A DNA stretch of 64,000 nt from Plasmopara viticola. Its lineage: Eukaryota > Oomycota > Peronosporomycetes > Peronosporales > Peronosporaceae. The DNA lies in assembly GCA_001695595.3 (NCBI GenBank), contig MBPM02000067.1, positions 419,340 to 483,339 on the forward strand, in the 5' to 3' direction. Both the position numbers and the translations under genes were made by a program. Position 1 is the stretch's first letter; the number at the start of each line of letters is the position of its first letter. The notes under the pieces are model-generated. The model saw only the letters and a program-made list of their open reading frames with translations. It was not told the origin of the DNA and made no database searches. Positions 48,301-60,700 of the stretch are shown piece by piece.

Positions 48301-51300
48301 GTCCTTTCTATCATTCTAGACATGCACAGATGCAATAGAGCCACAACAAAGTGTACAAACATTCCGTTGGAGAGCTAAGACGTTGTACGGCCAAAGATAC
48401 GTCCTCTTTATCGCTCTAGACCGGTACAAATACCATGGAGCCCCAACGAAGTGTATAATCATTTTGATGGAGCGTTAAGACGTTTTGCGGCCACTGATAC
48501 GTCCTTTCTATCGCTTTAGACATGCACAGATGCGATAGAGCTAAATCGAAGTGTAAAATTATTCCGTTTGAGTGCTAAGACGTTGTACGACCAAAAATAC
48601 ATCCTTTCTATCGCTTTAGACATGGACAGATGCAATAGAGCTATTACGAAGTGTAAAGTCATTTTGGTGGAGCGCTAAGACGTTGTACGGCCAAAAATAC
48701 GTCCTATCTATCGCTTTGGACATGCAACGATGCAATAAAGCTACAACGAAGTGAAAAATCATTCTGTTGGAGCGCTAAGACGTTGTTCGGCCAAAAATAC
48801 GTCCTTTCTATCGCTCCAGACATGCACATATGCACTAGAGCGTCAACGAAATGTATAATCATTCTGTTGAAGAGCGGAGACGTTTTCCAAAGATACGTCC
48901 TTTCTATCGCTCTAGACATGCATACATGCGAAAGAGCCTCAACGAAGTGTATAGTCATTGTATTGGAGCGCTCAGACGTTGGGCGGCCAAAGATACGTCC
49001 TTTCTATTGCTTTAGACATGCACAGATGCAATAGAGCCACAACGAAGTGTATGAACATTCTGTTGGAGGGCTGAGGCGTTGTACGGCAACCGATACGTCT
49101 TTTCTATCGCTCAAGACATGCACAGATGGAATAGAGCCCCAACGAAGTGTTTAATTGCTCTGTTGGAGCGCTGAGACGTTGTACGGCCAAAAATACGTCT
49201 TTGCTATCGTCTAGACATGAACAGATGCAAAAGAGCCCCAACGAAGTGTATAATCATTCTGTTGGAGCGCGGAGACGTTGTACGGCACGGATACGTCTTT
49301 TCTATCGCTCTAGTCATGAACAAGATGGAATTGAGCCCCAACGAAGTGTATAATCATTCTGTTGGAGCGCTAAGACATTGTACGGCCAAATATACGTCCT
49401 TTCTATCGCTCTAGACATGCATTCATGCAAGAGAGCCACAACAGAGTGTATAAACATTCTGTTTAAGAGCTGAGACATTGTACGGCCAAAGATACGTCCT
49501 TTCTATCCCTCTAGACATGCACAGACCAATAGAGCCATAACGATGTGTATAATCATTCTGTTGGAGGGCTAAGAAGCTGTACGGCCAAAAATACGTCTTT
49601 TCTATCGCTTTAGACATGCATACTACAAAGAGCCTCAACGAAGTGTATAAGCATTGTGTTGGAGCGCTGAGACGTTCTGCGGCCAACAATACGTCCTTTC
49701 TATCGCTCTAGACATGCGCAGATGCAATAGAGCCACAACAAAGTGTACAAACATTCTGTTGGAGGGCTGAGACGTTGTACGGCCAAAGATACGTCCTTTC
49801 TTTCGCTCTAGACATGCACAGATACAATGGAGCCCCAACGAAGTGTATAATCATTCTACTGGAACGTTAGGACGTTTTGCGGCCCCAGATACGTCCTTCC
49901 TATCGCTTTAGCCATGCACAGATGCAATAGAGCTACAACGAGGTGTAAACTATTCCGTTTGAGTGCTAAGACGTTGTACGGCCAAAAATACGTCCTTTCT
50001 ATCGCTTTAGATATGGACAGATGCAATACAGCCACAACGAAGTGTAAAATCATTCTGGTGGAGCGCAAAGACGTTGTTCGGCCAAAGATACGTCCTATCT
50101 ATCGCTTTAGACATGCAGCGATGCAAAAGAGCTACAACGAAGTGTAAAATCATTCTGTTGGAGCGCGGAGACGTTTCGCGGCTAAAAATACGTCCTTTCT
50201 ATCGCTCTAGACATGCATACATGTAATAGAGCCTCAACGAAGTATATAATCATTGTGTTGGAGCGCTGAGACGTTGTGCGGCCAAAGATACGTCCTTTCT
50301 ATCCATCTAGACATGCACAGAAGGATTAGAGCCACAACAAAGTGTATAAATATTCTTTTATGGGCTAAGACGTTGTACGGCCAAAGATACGTAATTTCTA
50401 TCACTCTAGACATGCACAGATGGAATAGAGCCACAACGAAGTGTATAATCATTTTGCTGGGGTATTCACACGTCTTACAGCACAGATACGTCCTTTCTAT
50501 TGCTTTAGACATGCGAAGATGCAATAGATCCCCAACGAAATGAACAATCATTCTGTTGGAGCGCGGATACGTTGTACGGCCGTAGATACGTTCTTTTATC
50601 GCTTTAGACATGCACAGATGCAATAGAGCCTCAACAAAGTGTATAATCATTGTGTTGGAGCGCTAAGACGTTTGACAGCTAAGGATACGTCCTTTCTTTC
50701 GCTCTAGACATGCATAGATGGAATAGAGCCCCAACGAAGTGTTTAATTGCTCTGTTGGAGCGCTGAGACGTTGTACGGCGAAAAATACGTCTTTGCTATC
50801 GTCTAGACATGAACAGATGCAAAAGAGCCCCAACGAAGTGTATAATCATTCTGTTGGAGCGCGGAGACGTTGTACGGCACGGATACGTCTTTTCTATCGC
50901 TCTAGTCATGAACAAGATGGAATTGAGCCCCAACGAAGTGTATAATCATTCTGTTGGAGCGCTAAGACATTGTACGGCCAAATATACGTCCTTTCTATCG
51001 CTCTAGACATGCATTCATGCAAGAGAGCCACAACAGAGTGTATAAACATTCTGTTTAAGAGCTGAGACATTGTACGGCCAAAGATACGTCCTTTCTATCC
51101 CTCTAGACATGCACAGACCAATAGAGCCATAACGATGTGTATAATCATTCTATTGGAGGGCTAAGAAGCTGTACGGCCAAAAATACGTCTTTTCTATCGC
51201 TTTAGACATGCATACTACAAAGAGCCTCAACGAAGTGTATAAGCATTGTGTTGGAGCGCTGAGACGTTCTGCGGCCAACAATACGTCCTTTCTATCGCTC

Positions 51301-52900
51301 TAGACATGCGCAGATGCAATAGAGCCACAACAAAGTGTACAAACATTCTGTTGGAGGGCTGAGACGTTGTACGGCCAAAGATACGTCCTTTCTTTCGCTC
51401 TAGACATGCACAGATACAATGGAGCCCCAACGAAGTGTATAATCATTCTACTGGAACGTTAGGACGTTTTGCGGCCCCAGATACGTCCTTCCTATCGCTT
51501 TAGCCATGCACAGATGCAATAGAGCTACAACGAAGTGTAAACTATTCCGTTTGAGTGCTAAGACGTTGTACGGCCAAAAATACGTCCTTTCTATCGCTTT
51601 AGATATGGACAGATGCAATACAGCCACAACGAAGTGTAAAATCATTCTGGTGGAGCGCAAAGACGTTGTTCGGCCAAAGATACGTCCTATCTATCGCTTT
51701 AGACATGCAGCGATGCAAAAGAGCTACAACGAAGTGTAAAATCATTCTGTTGGAGCGCGGAGACGTTTCGCGGCTAAAAATACGTCCTTTCTATCGCTCT
51801 AGACATGCATACATGTAATAGAGCCTCAACGAAGTATATAATCATTGTGTTGGAGCGCTAAGACGTTGTGCGGCCAAAGATACGTCCTTTCTATCCATCT
51901 AGACATGCACAGAAGGATTAGAGCCACAACAAAGTGTATAAATATTCTTTTATGGGCTAAGACGTTGTACGGCCAAAGATACGTAATTTCTATCACTCTA
52001 GACATGCACAGATGGAATAGAGCCACAACGAAGTGTATAATCATTTTGCTGGGGTATTCACACGTCTTACAGCACAGATACGTCCTTTCTATTGCTTTAG
52101 ACATGCGAAGATGCAATAGATCCCCAACGAAATGAATAATCATTCTGTTGGAGCGCGGATACGTTGTACGGCCATAGATACGTTCTTTTATCGCTTTAGA
52201 CATGCACAGATGCAATAGAGCCAGAACGTAGTGTATAATCATTGTGTTGGAGCGCTGAGACGTTGTGAGGCCAAAGATACGTCGTTTCTATCTGTGTAGA
52301 CATGCACAGATGCAATAGACCCTAATCGGAGTGTAAACCATTCTGTTAAAGTGCTGAGACGTTGTGCGGCCAAAGATACGTCGTTTTTTTCGCTCTAGTC
52401 ATGAACAAGATGGAATAGAGCCACAACGAAGTGTATGATCATTCTTTTGGAGCGCTAAGACATTGTACAGACAAATATACGTCGTTTCTATCGCTCTAGA
52501 CATGCATACATGCAAAAGAGTCACAACATAGTGTATAAAGATTCTGTTGAAGGGCTGAGACGTTGTACGGCCAAAGAAACGTCCTTTCTATCCCTCTAGA
52601 CATGCACAGACCAATAGAGCCACAACGATGTGTATAATCATTCTGTTGGAGGGCAAAGAAGCTGTATGGCCAAAAATACGTCTTTTCTATCGCTCTAGAC
52701 ATGCATACATGCAATAGAGCCTCAACGAAGTGTATAATCATTGTGTTGAAGCGCTGAGACGTTCTGCGGCCAAAGATACGTCCTTTCTATCGCTCTATAC
52801 ATGCACAGATGCAGTAGAGCCACAACAAAGTGTACAAACATTCTGTTGGAGGGCTGAGACGTTGTACGGCCAAAGATACGTCCTTTCTTTCGCTCTAGAC
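42341..52900 (-). repeat. 1,592-bp 16-mer higher-order repeat, nested in longer periods
   Basis: The AAGTGTTTAATTGCT monomer marks the unit at about 43,078, 44,670, 46,261, 49,147 and 50,739 (steps 1,592, 1,591, 2,886, 1,592). Copies about 43,040-44,631, 44,632-46,222, 46,223-47,760, 49,110-50,700 and 50,701-52,240 agree through almost every monomer, including an odd GCATACTACAAAGAGCC deletion monomer. The interruption at 47.8-49.1 kb consists of material also found elsewhere: 47.35-48.26 kb matches 51.83-52.74 kb (offset 4,479) and 42.19-43.08 kb matches 48.26-49.15 kb (offset 6,069). Confidence 0.88.
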
Positions 52901-53880
52901 ATGCACAGATACAATGGAGCCCCAACGAAGTGTATAATCATTCTGCTGGAGCGTTAAGACGTTTTGCGACCACAGATTCGTCTTTTCTATCGCTTTAGAC
53001 ATGCACAGATGCAATAGAGCTACAACGAAGTGTAAAATCATTTTGTTTAGTGCTAGGACGCTGTTCGGCCAAAAATACGTCCTTTCTTTCGCTCTAGAAA
53101 TGCATATATGCAATAGAGCCTCAACGAAATGTATAATCATTCTGTTGGAGCGCGGAGACGTTTTGCGGCCAAAGTTACGTCTTTTCTATCGCTCTAGACA
53201 TGCACAGATGCAATAGAGCCACAACGAAGTGTCTAAACATTCTGTTGGAGGGATGAAACGTTGTGCGGCCAAAGATACGTCTTTTCTTTCGCTCTAGACA
53301 TGCACAGATACAATGGAGCCCCAACGAAGTTTATAATCGATGTGTTGGAGCGCTGACACGTTGTGCGGCCAAAGATACGTCCTTTTTATCCATCTAGACA
53401 TGCACAGATTGAATAGAGCCCCAAAGATGTGTATGTTCAATGTGTTGGAGCGCTGACGTTGTGCGGTCAAAGACACGTCCTTTCTTTCGCTCTAGACATG
53501 CACAAATGGAATAGAGTCCCAACGAAGTGTGAAGTCATTCTGTTGGAGACTAAGACCTTGTACAGCCAAAGATATGTCTTTTCTATGACTCTAGGCATGT
53601 ATACATGCAAAAACAAAGTGTATAATCATTGTTTTTGAGCGCTTAGACATTGTACGGCCAAAGATACGTCGTTTCTATCGCTGTAGACATGCACAGATGC
53701 AAAAGAGCCACAACAGAGTGTATAAACATTCTGTTGAAGGGATGAGATGTTGTACGGCCAAAGATACGTCCTATCTATCGCTCTAGACATGCACAGACCA
53801 ATCGAGCCACAACGATGTGTATAATCATTCTGTTGGAGGGCTAAGACGCTGTACGGCCAAAGATACGACAATTCTTTAGC

Positions 53881-56800
53881 TCTAGACATGCACAGATGGA
53901 ATAAAGCCACAACGGAGTGTATAATCATTCTGTCGGAGCGCTAAGACGTTGTACGGCCAAAGATACGTCCTTTCTATCGCTCTAGACATGCATACATGCA
54001 ATAGAGCCTCAATAAAGTGTATAATCATTCCGTTGAAGCGCTAAGACGTTGTGCGGCCAAAGACACGTCCTATCTATCGCTCTAGACATGCACAGATGCA
54101 ATAGAGCCCCAACGAAGTGTATAATCAATCTGTTAGAGCGCTGAGACGTTGTGCGGCCAAAAACACGTCCTTTCTATCGCTTTAGACATGCACAGATGCA
54201 ATAGAACCACAACGAAGTGTCTAAACCATCTGTTGGAGGGCTGAGACGGTGTGCGGCCAAAGATACGTCTTTTCTTTCGCTCTAGACATGCACAGATACA
54301 ATGAACCCCCAACGAAGTGTATAATCTTTCTGCTGGAGCGTTAAGACGTTGTATTGCTAAAGATACGTCCTTTCTATTGCTTTAGACATGCATACATGCA
54401 ATAGAGCCTTAACGAAGTGTCTAATCATTCCGTTGTAGCGCTGAGACGTTGTGCGTCCACAGATTTGTCCTTTCCATCGCTCTAGACATGCATACATGCA
54501 ATAGAGCCTCAACGAAGTGTATAATCATTCTGTTGGAGCGCTAAGACGTTGTGCGGCCCAAGATACGTCCTTTCTATCGCTCTAGACACGCATACATGGA
54601 ATAGAGCCTCAACGAAGTGTAAAATCATTCCGTTGTAGCGCTGAGACGTTGTGCGTCGACAGATTTGTCCTTTCCATCGCTCTAGACATGCATACATGCA
54701 ATAGAGCCTCAACGAAGTGTATAATCATTCTGTTGGAGCGCTAAGACGTTGTGCGGCCCAAGATACGTCCTTTCTATCGCTCTAGACACGCATACATGGA
54801 ATAGAGCCTCAACGAAGTGTAAAATCATTCCGTTGTAGCGCTGAGACGTTGTGCGTCCACAGATTTGTCCTTTCTTTCGCTCTAGACATGCATACATGCA
54901 ATAGAGCCTCAACGAAGTGTATAATCATTCTGTTGAAGCGCTAAGACGTTGTGCGGCCAAAGACACGTCCTATCTATCGCTCTAGACATGCACAGATGCA
55001 ATAGAGCCCCAACGAAGTGTATAATCAATCTGTTAGAGCGCTGAGACGTTGTGCGGCCAAAAATACGTCCTTTCTATCGCTTTAGACATGCACAGATGCA
55101 ATAGAACCACAACGAAGTGTCTAAACATTCTGTTGGAGGGCTGAGACGGTGTGCGGCCAAAGATACGTCTTTTCTTTCGCTCTAGACATGCACAGATACA
55201 ATGAACCCCCAACGAAGTGTATAATCTTTCTGCTGGAGCTTTAAGACGTTGTATTGCTAAAGATACGTCCTTTCTATTGCTTTAGACATGCATACATGCA
55301 ATAGAGCCTTAACGAAGTGTCTAATCATTCCGTTGTAGCGCTGAGACGTTGTGCGTCCACAGATTTGTCCTTTCCATCGCTCTAGACATGCATACATGCA
55401 ATAGAGCCTCAACGAAGTGTATAATCATTCTGTTGGAGCGCTAAGACGTTGTGCGGCCCAAGATACGTCCTTTCTATCGCTCTAGACACGCATACATGGA
55501 ATAGAGCCTCAACGAAGTGTAAAATCATTCCGTTGTAGCGCTGAGACGTTGTGCGTCCACAGATTTGTCCTTTCTTTCGCTCTAGACATGCATACATGCA
55601 ATAGAGCCTCAACGAAGTGTATAATCATTCTGTTGGAGCGCTAAGACGTTGTGCGGCCCAAGATACATCCTTTCTATCGCTCTAGACATGCACAGATGCA
55701 ATAGAGATCCAACGAAGTGTATAATCATTCTGTTGGAGCGCTAAGACGTTTGACGGCCAAGGATAGGTCCTTTCTTTCGCTCTAGACATGCACAGATGCA
55801 ATAGAGCCACAACGAAGTGTATAATCATTCTGCTGGAGCGCTGAGACGTTGTGCGGCCCAAGATACGTCCTTTCTATCGCTCTAGACATGCATACATGCA
55901 ATAGAGCCTCAACGAAGTGTAAAATCATTCCGTTGTAGCGCTGAGACGTTGTGCGTCCACAGATTTGTCCTTTCTATCGCTCTAGACATGCATACATGCA
56001 ATAGAGCCTCAACGAAGTGTATAATCATTTTGTTGGAGCGCTAAGACGTTGTGCGGCCCAAGATACATCCTTTCTATTGCTCTAGACATGCACAGATGCA
56101 ATAGAGATCCAACGAAACTTATAATCATTCTGTTGGAGGGCTAAGACGTTTGACGGCCAAGGATACGTCCTTTCTTTCGCTCTAGACATGCACAGATGCA
56201 ATAGAGCCACAACGAAGTGTATAATCATTCTGCTGGAGCGCTGAGACGTTGTGCGGCCAAATATACGTCCTTTTTATCGATCTAGACGTGCACACATGCA
56301 ATAAAGCCACAACGAAGTGTATAATCGTTCTGTTGGAGCGCTAAGACGTTGTGCGGCCCAAGATACGTCCTTTCTATCGCTCTAGACATGCATACATGCA
56401 ATAGAGCCTCAACGAAGTGTAAAATCATTCCGTTGTAGCGCTGAGACGTTGTGCGTCCACAGATTTGTCCTTTCTTTCGCTCTAGACATGCATACATGCA
56501 ATAGAGCCTCAACGAAGTGTATAATCATTCTGTTGGAGCGCTAAGACGTTGTGCGGCCCAAGATACATCCTTTCTATCGCTCTAGACATGCACAGATGCA
56601 ATAGAGATCCAACGAAGTGTATAATCATTCTGTTGGAGCGCTAAGACGTTTGACGGCCAAGGATACGTCCTTTCTTTCGCTCTAGACATGCACAGATGCA
56701 ATAGAGCCACAACGAAGTGTATAATCATTCTGCTGGAGCGCTGAGACGTTGTGCGGCCAAATATACGTCCTTTTTATCGATCTAGACGTGCACACATGCA

Positions 56801-57760
56801 ATAAAGCCACAACGAAGTGTATAATCGTTCTGTTGGAGCGCTAAGACGTTGTGCGGCCCAAGATACGTCCTTTCTATTGCTCTAGACATGCATACATGCA
56901 ATAGAGCCTCAACGAAGTGTAAAATCATTCCGTTGTAGCGCTGAGACGTTGTGCGTCCACAGATTTGTCCTTTCTTTCGCTCTAGACATGCATACATGCA
57001 ATAGAGCCTCAACGAAGTGTATAATCATTCTGTTGGAGCGCTAAGACGTTGTGCGGCCCAAGATACATCCTTTCTATTGCTCTAGACATGCACAGATGCA
57101 ATAGAGATCCAACGAAACTTATAATCATTCTGTTGGAGCGCTAAGACGTTTGACGGCCAAGGATACGTCCTTTCTTTCGCTCTAGACATGCACAGATGCA
57201 ATAGAGCCACAACGAAGTGTATAATCATTCTGCTGGAGCGCTGAGACGTTGTGCGGCCAAATATACGTCCTTTTTATCGATCTAGACGTGCACACATGCA
57301 ATAAAGCCACAACGAAGTGTATAATCGTTCTGTTGGAGCGCTAAGACGTTGTGCGGCCCAAGATACGTCCTTTCTATCGCTCTAGACATGCATACATGCA
57401 ATAGAGCCTCAACGAAGTGTAAAATCATTCCGTTGTAGCGCTGAGACGTTGTGCGTCCACAGATTTGTCCTTTCTATCGCTCTATACATGCATACATGCA
57501 ATAGAGCCTCAACGAAGTGTATAATCATTCTGTTGGAGCGCTAAGACGTTGTGCGGCCAAAGATACGTCCTTTCTATCGCTCTAGACATGCACAGATGCA
57601 ATAGAGATCCAACGAAACTTATAATCACTCTGTTGGAGCGCTAAGACGTTTGACGGCCAAGGATACGTTCTATCTTTCGCTCTAGACATGCACAGATGCA
57701 ATAGAGCCACAACGAAGTATATAATCATTCTGTTGGAGCGCTGAGACGTTGTGCGGCTAA
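53881..57760 (-). repeat. Satellite block with 900- and 500-bp HORs in exact 100-bp register
   Basis: From about 53,881 every monomer is exactly 100 bp, and this register continues to about 59,810. A 900-bp unit is duplicated (54,061 and 54,961 both begin AGACACGTCCTATC). A pentamer marked by ATAGAGATCCAACGAA recurs at 55,701, 56,101, 56,601, 57,101 and 57,601, that is 400 bp then three times 500. Many monomers carry a TGCATACATGCA inverted pair in place of TGCACAGATGCA, and GTGCGTCCACAGATTTG in place of GTACGGCCAAAGATACG. Confidence 0.9.
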
Positions 57761-60700
57761 ATATACGTCCTTCCTATCGCTCTAGACATGCATAGATGCA
57801 ATGAAACCCCAATAGAGTCTATAATCATCCTGTGGTAGCGCTGAGACGTTGTGCGTCCATGAATTTGTCCTTTCTATCGCTCTAGACATGCATACATGCA
57901 ATAGAGCCTCAACAAAGTGTATAATCATTCTGTTGGAGCGCTAAGACATTTGACAGCCAAGGATACGTCCTTTCTTTCGCTCTAGACATGCACAGATGGA
58001 ATAGAGCCACAACGAAGTGTATAATCATTCTGCCGGAGCGCTGAGACGTTGTGCGGCCAAATATACGTCCTTTTTATCGATCTAGACGTGCACACATGCA
58101 ATAAAGCCACAACGAAGTGTATAATCATTCTGTTGGAGCGCTGAGACGTTGTGCGTCGACAGATACGTCCTTTCTTTCGCTCAAGACATGCACAGATGAA
58201 ATAGAGCCCCAACAAAGTATATAATCATTCTGTTGGAGCGCTGAGACGTTGTGCGGCTAAAGATACGTCCTTCCTATTGCTCTAGACATGAACAGATGCA
58301 ATGAAACCCCAACAGAGTCTATAATCATCCTGTGGTAGCGATGAGACGTTGTGCGTCCACAGATTTGTCCTTTCTATCGCTCTAGACATGCATACATGCA
58401 ATAGAGCCTCAACAAAGTATATAATCATTCTGCTGGAGCGCTGAGACGTTGTGCGGCCAAAGACACGTTCTTTCTTTCGCTCAAGACATGCACAGATGAA
58501 ATAGAGCCCCAACAAAGTATATAATCATTCTGTTGGAGCGCTGAGACGTTGTGCGGCTAAAGATACGTCCTTCCTATCGGTCTAGACATGCACAGATGCA
58601 ATGAAACCCCAACAGAGTCTATAATCATCCTGTGGTAGCGCTGAGACGTTGTGCGTCCACAGATTTGTCCTTTCTATCGCTCTAGACATGCATACATGCA
58701 ATAGAGCCTCAACAAAGTGTATAATCATTTTGTTGGAGCGCTAAGACGTTTGACAGCCAAGGATACGTCCTTTCTTTCGCTCTAGACATGCACAGATGGA
58801 ATAGAGCCACAACGAAGTGTATAATCATTCTGCTGGAGCGTTGAGACGTTGTGCGGCCAAATATACGTCCTTTTTAACGATCTAGACGTGCACACATGCA
58901 ATAAAGCCACAACGAAGTGTATAATCATTCTGTTGGAGCGCTGAGACGTTGTGCGGCTAAAGATACGTCCTTCCTATCGCTCTAGACATGCGCAGATGCA
59001 ATGAAACCCCAACAGAGTCTATAAAAATCCTGTGGTAGCGCTGAGACGTTGTGCGTCGACAGATACGTCCTTTCTATCGCTCTAGACATGCATACATGCA
59101 ATAGAGCCCCAACAAAGTATATAATCATTCTGTTGGAGCGCTGAGACGTTGTGCGGCTAAAGATACGTCCTTCCTATCGCTCTAGACATGCACAGATGCA
59201 ATGAAACCCCAATAGAGTCTATAATCATCCTGTGGTAGCGCTGAGACGTTGTGCGTCCACAGATTTGTCCTTTCTATCGCTCTAGACATGTATACATGCA
59301 ATAGAGCCTCAACAAAGTGTATAATCATTCTGTTGGAGCGCTAAGACGTTTGACAGCCAAGGATACGTCCTTTCTTTCGCTCTAGACATGCACAGATGGA
59401 ATAGAGCCACAACGAAGTGTATAATCATTCTGCCGGAGCGCTGAGACGTTGTGCGGCCAAATATACGTCCTTTTTATCGATCTAGACGTGCACACATGCA
59501 ATAAAGCCACAACGAAGTGTATAATCATTCTGTTGGAGCGCTGAGACGTTGTGCGTCGACAGATACGTCCTTTCTTTCGCTCAAGACATGCACAGATGAA
59601 ATAGAGCCCCAACAAAGTATATAATCATTCTGTTGGAGCGCTGAGACGTTGTGCGGCTAAAGATACGTCCTTCCTATTGCTCTAGACATGCACAGATGCA
59701 ATGAAACCCCAACAGAGTCTATAATCATCCTGTGGTAGCGCTGAGACGTTGTGCGTCCACAGATTTGTCCTTTCTATCGCTCTAGACATGAATACATGCA
59801 ATAGAGCCTCAACAAGTATATAATCATTCTGCTGGAGCGCTGAGACGTTGTGCGGCCAAAGACACGTTCTTTCTTTCGCTCAAGACATGCACAGATGAAA
59901 TAGAGCCCCAACAAAGTATATAATCATTCTGTTGGAGCGCTGAGACGTTGTTCGGCATAAGATACGTCCTTTCTATCACTCTAAACATGCACAGATGCAA
60001 TGGAGCCCCAACAAAACCTATAATTATCCTGTTGGAGCGCTGAGACGTTGTGCGGCCAAAGAAACGTCCTATGTATAGCTCTAGACATGCATACATGCAA
60101 TATAGCCCCAACGAATTGTACAAACAATCTGTCGGAACGCTGAGACGTTGTGCGGCCAAAAATATGTCCTTTCTTTCGCTCTAGACATGGATAGATGCAA
60201 TAAAGCCACAACGAAGTGTATAATCATTCTATTGGAGCGCTAAAACGTTGTACGGCAAAAGACACGTCCTTTCTTTCGCTCAAGACATGCACAGATGAAA
60301 TAGAGCCCCAACAAAGTATATAATCATTCTGTTGGAGCGCTGAGACGTTGTGCGGCTAAAGATACGTCCTTCCTATCGCTCTAGACATGCACAGATGCAA
60401 TGAAACCCCAACAGAGTCTATAAAAATCCTGTGGTAGCGCTGAGACGTTGTGCGTCCACAGATTTGTCCTTTCTATCGCTCTAGACATGCATACATGCAA
60501 TAGAGCCCCAACAAAGTATATAATCATTCTGTTGGAGCGCTAAGCCGTTTGACAGCCAAGGGTACGTCCTTTCTTTCGCTCTAGACATGCACAGATGGAA
60601 TAGAGCCACAACGAAGTGTATAATCATTCTGCCGGAGCGCTGAGACGTTGTGCGGCCAAATATACGTCCTTTTTATCGATCTAGACGTGCACACATGCAA

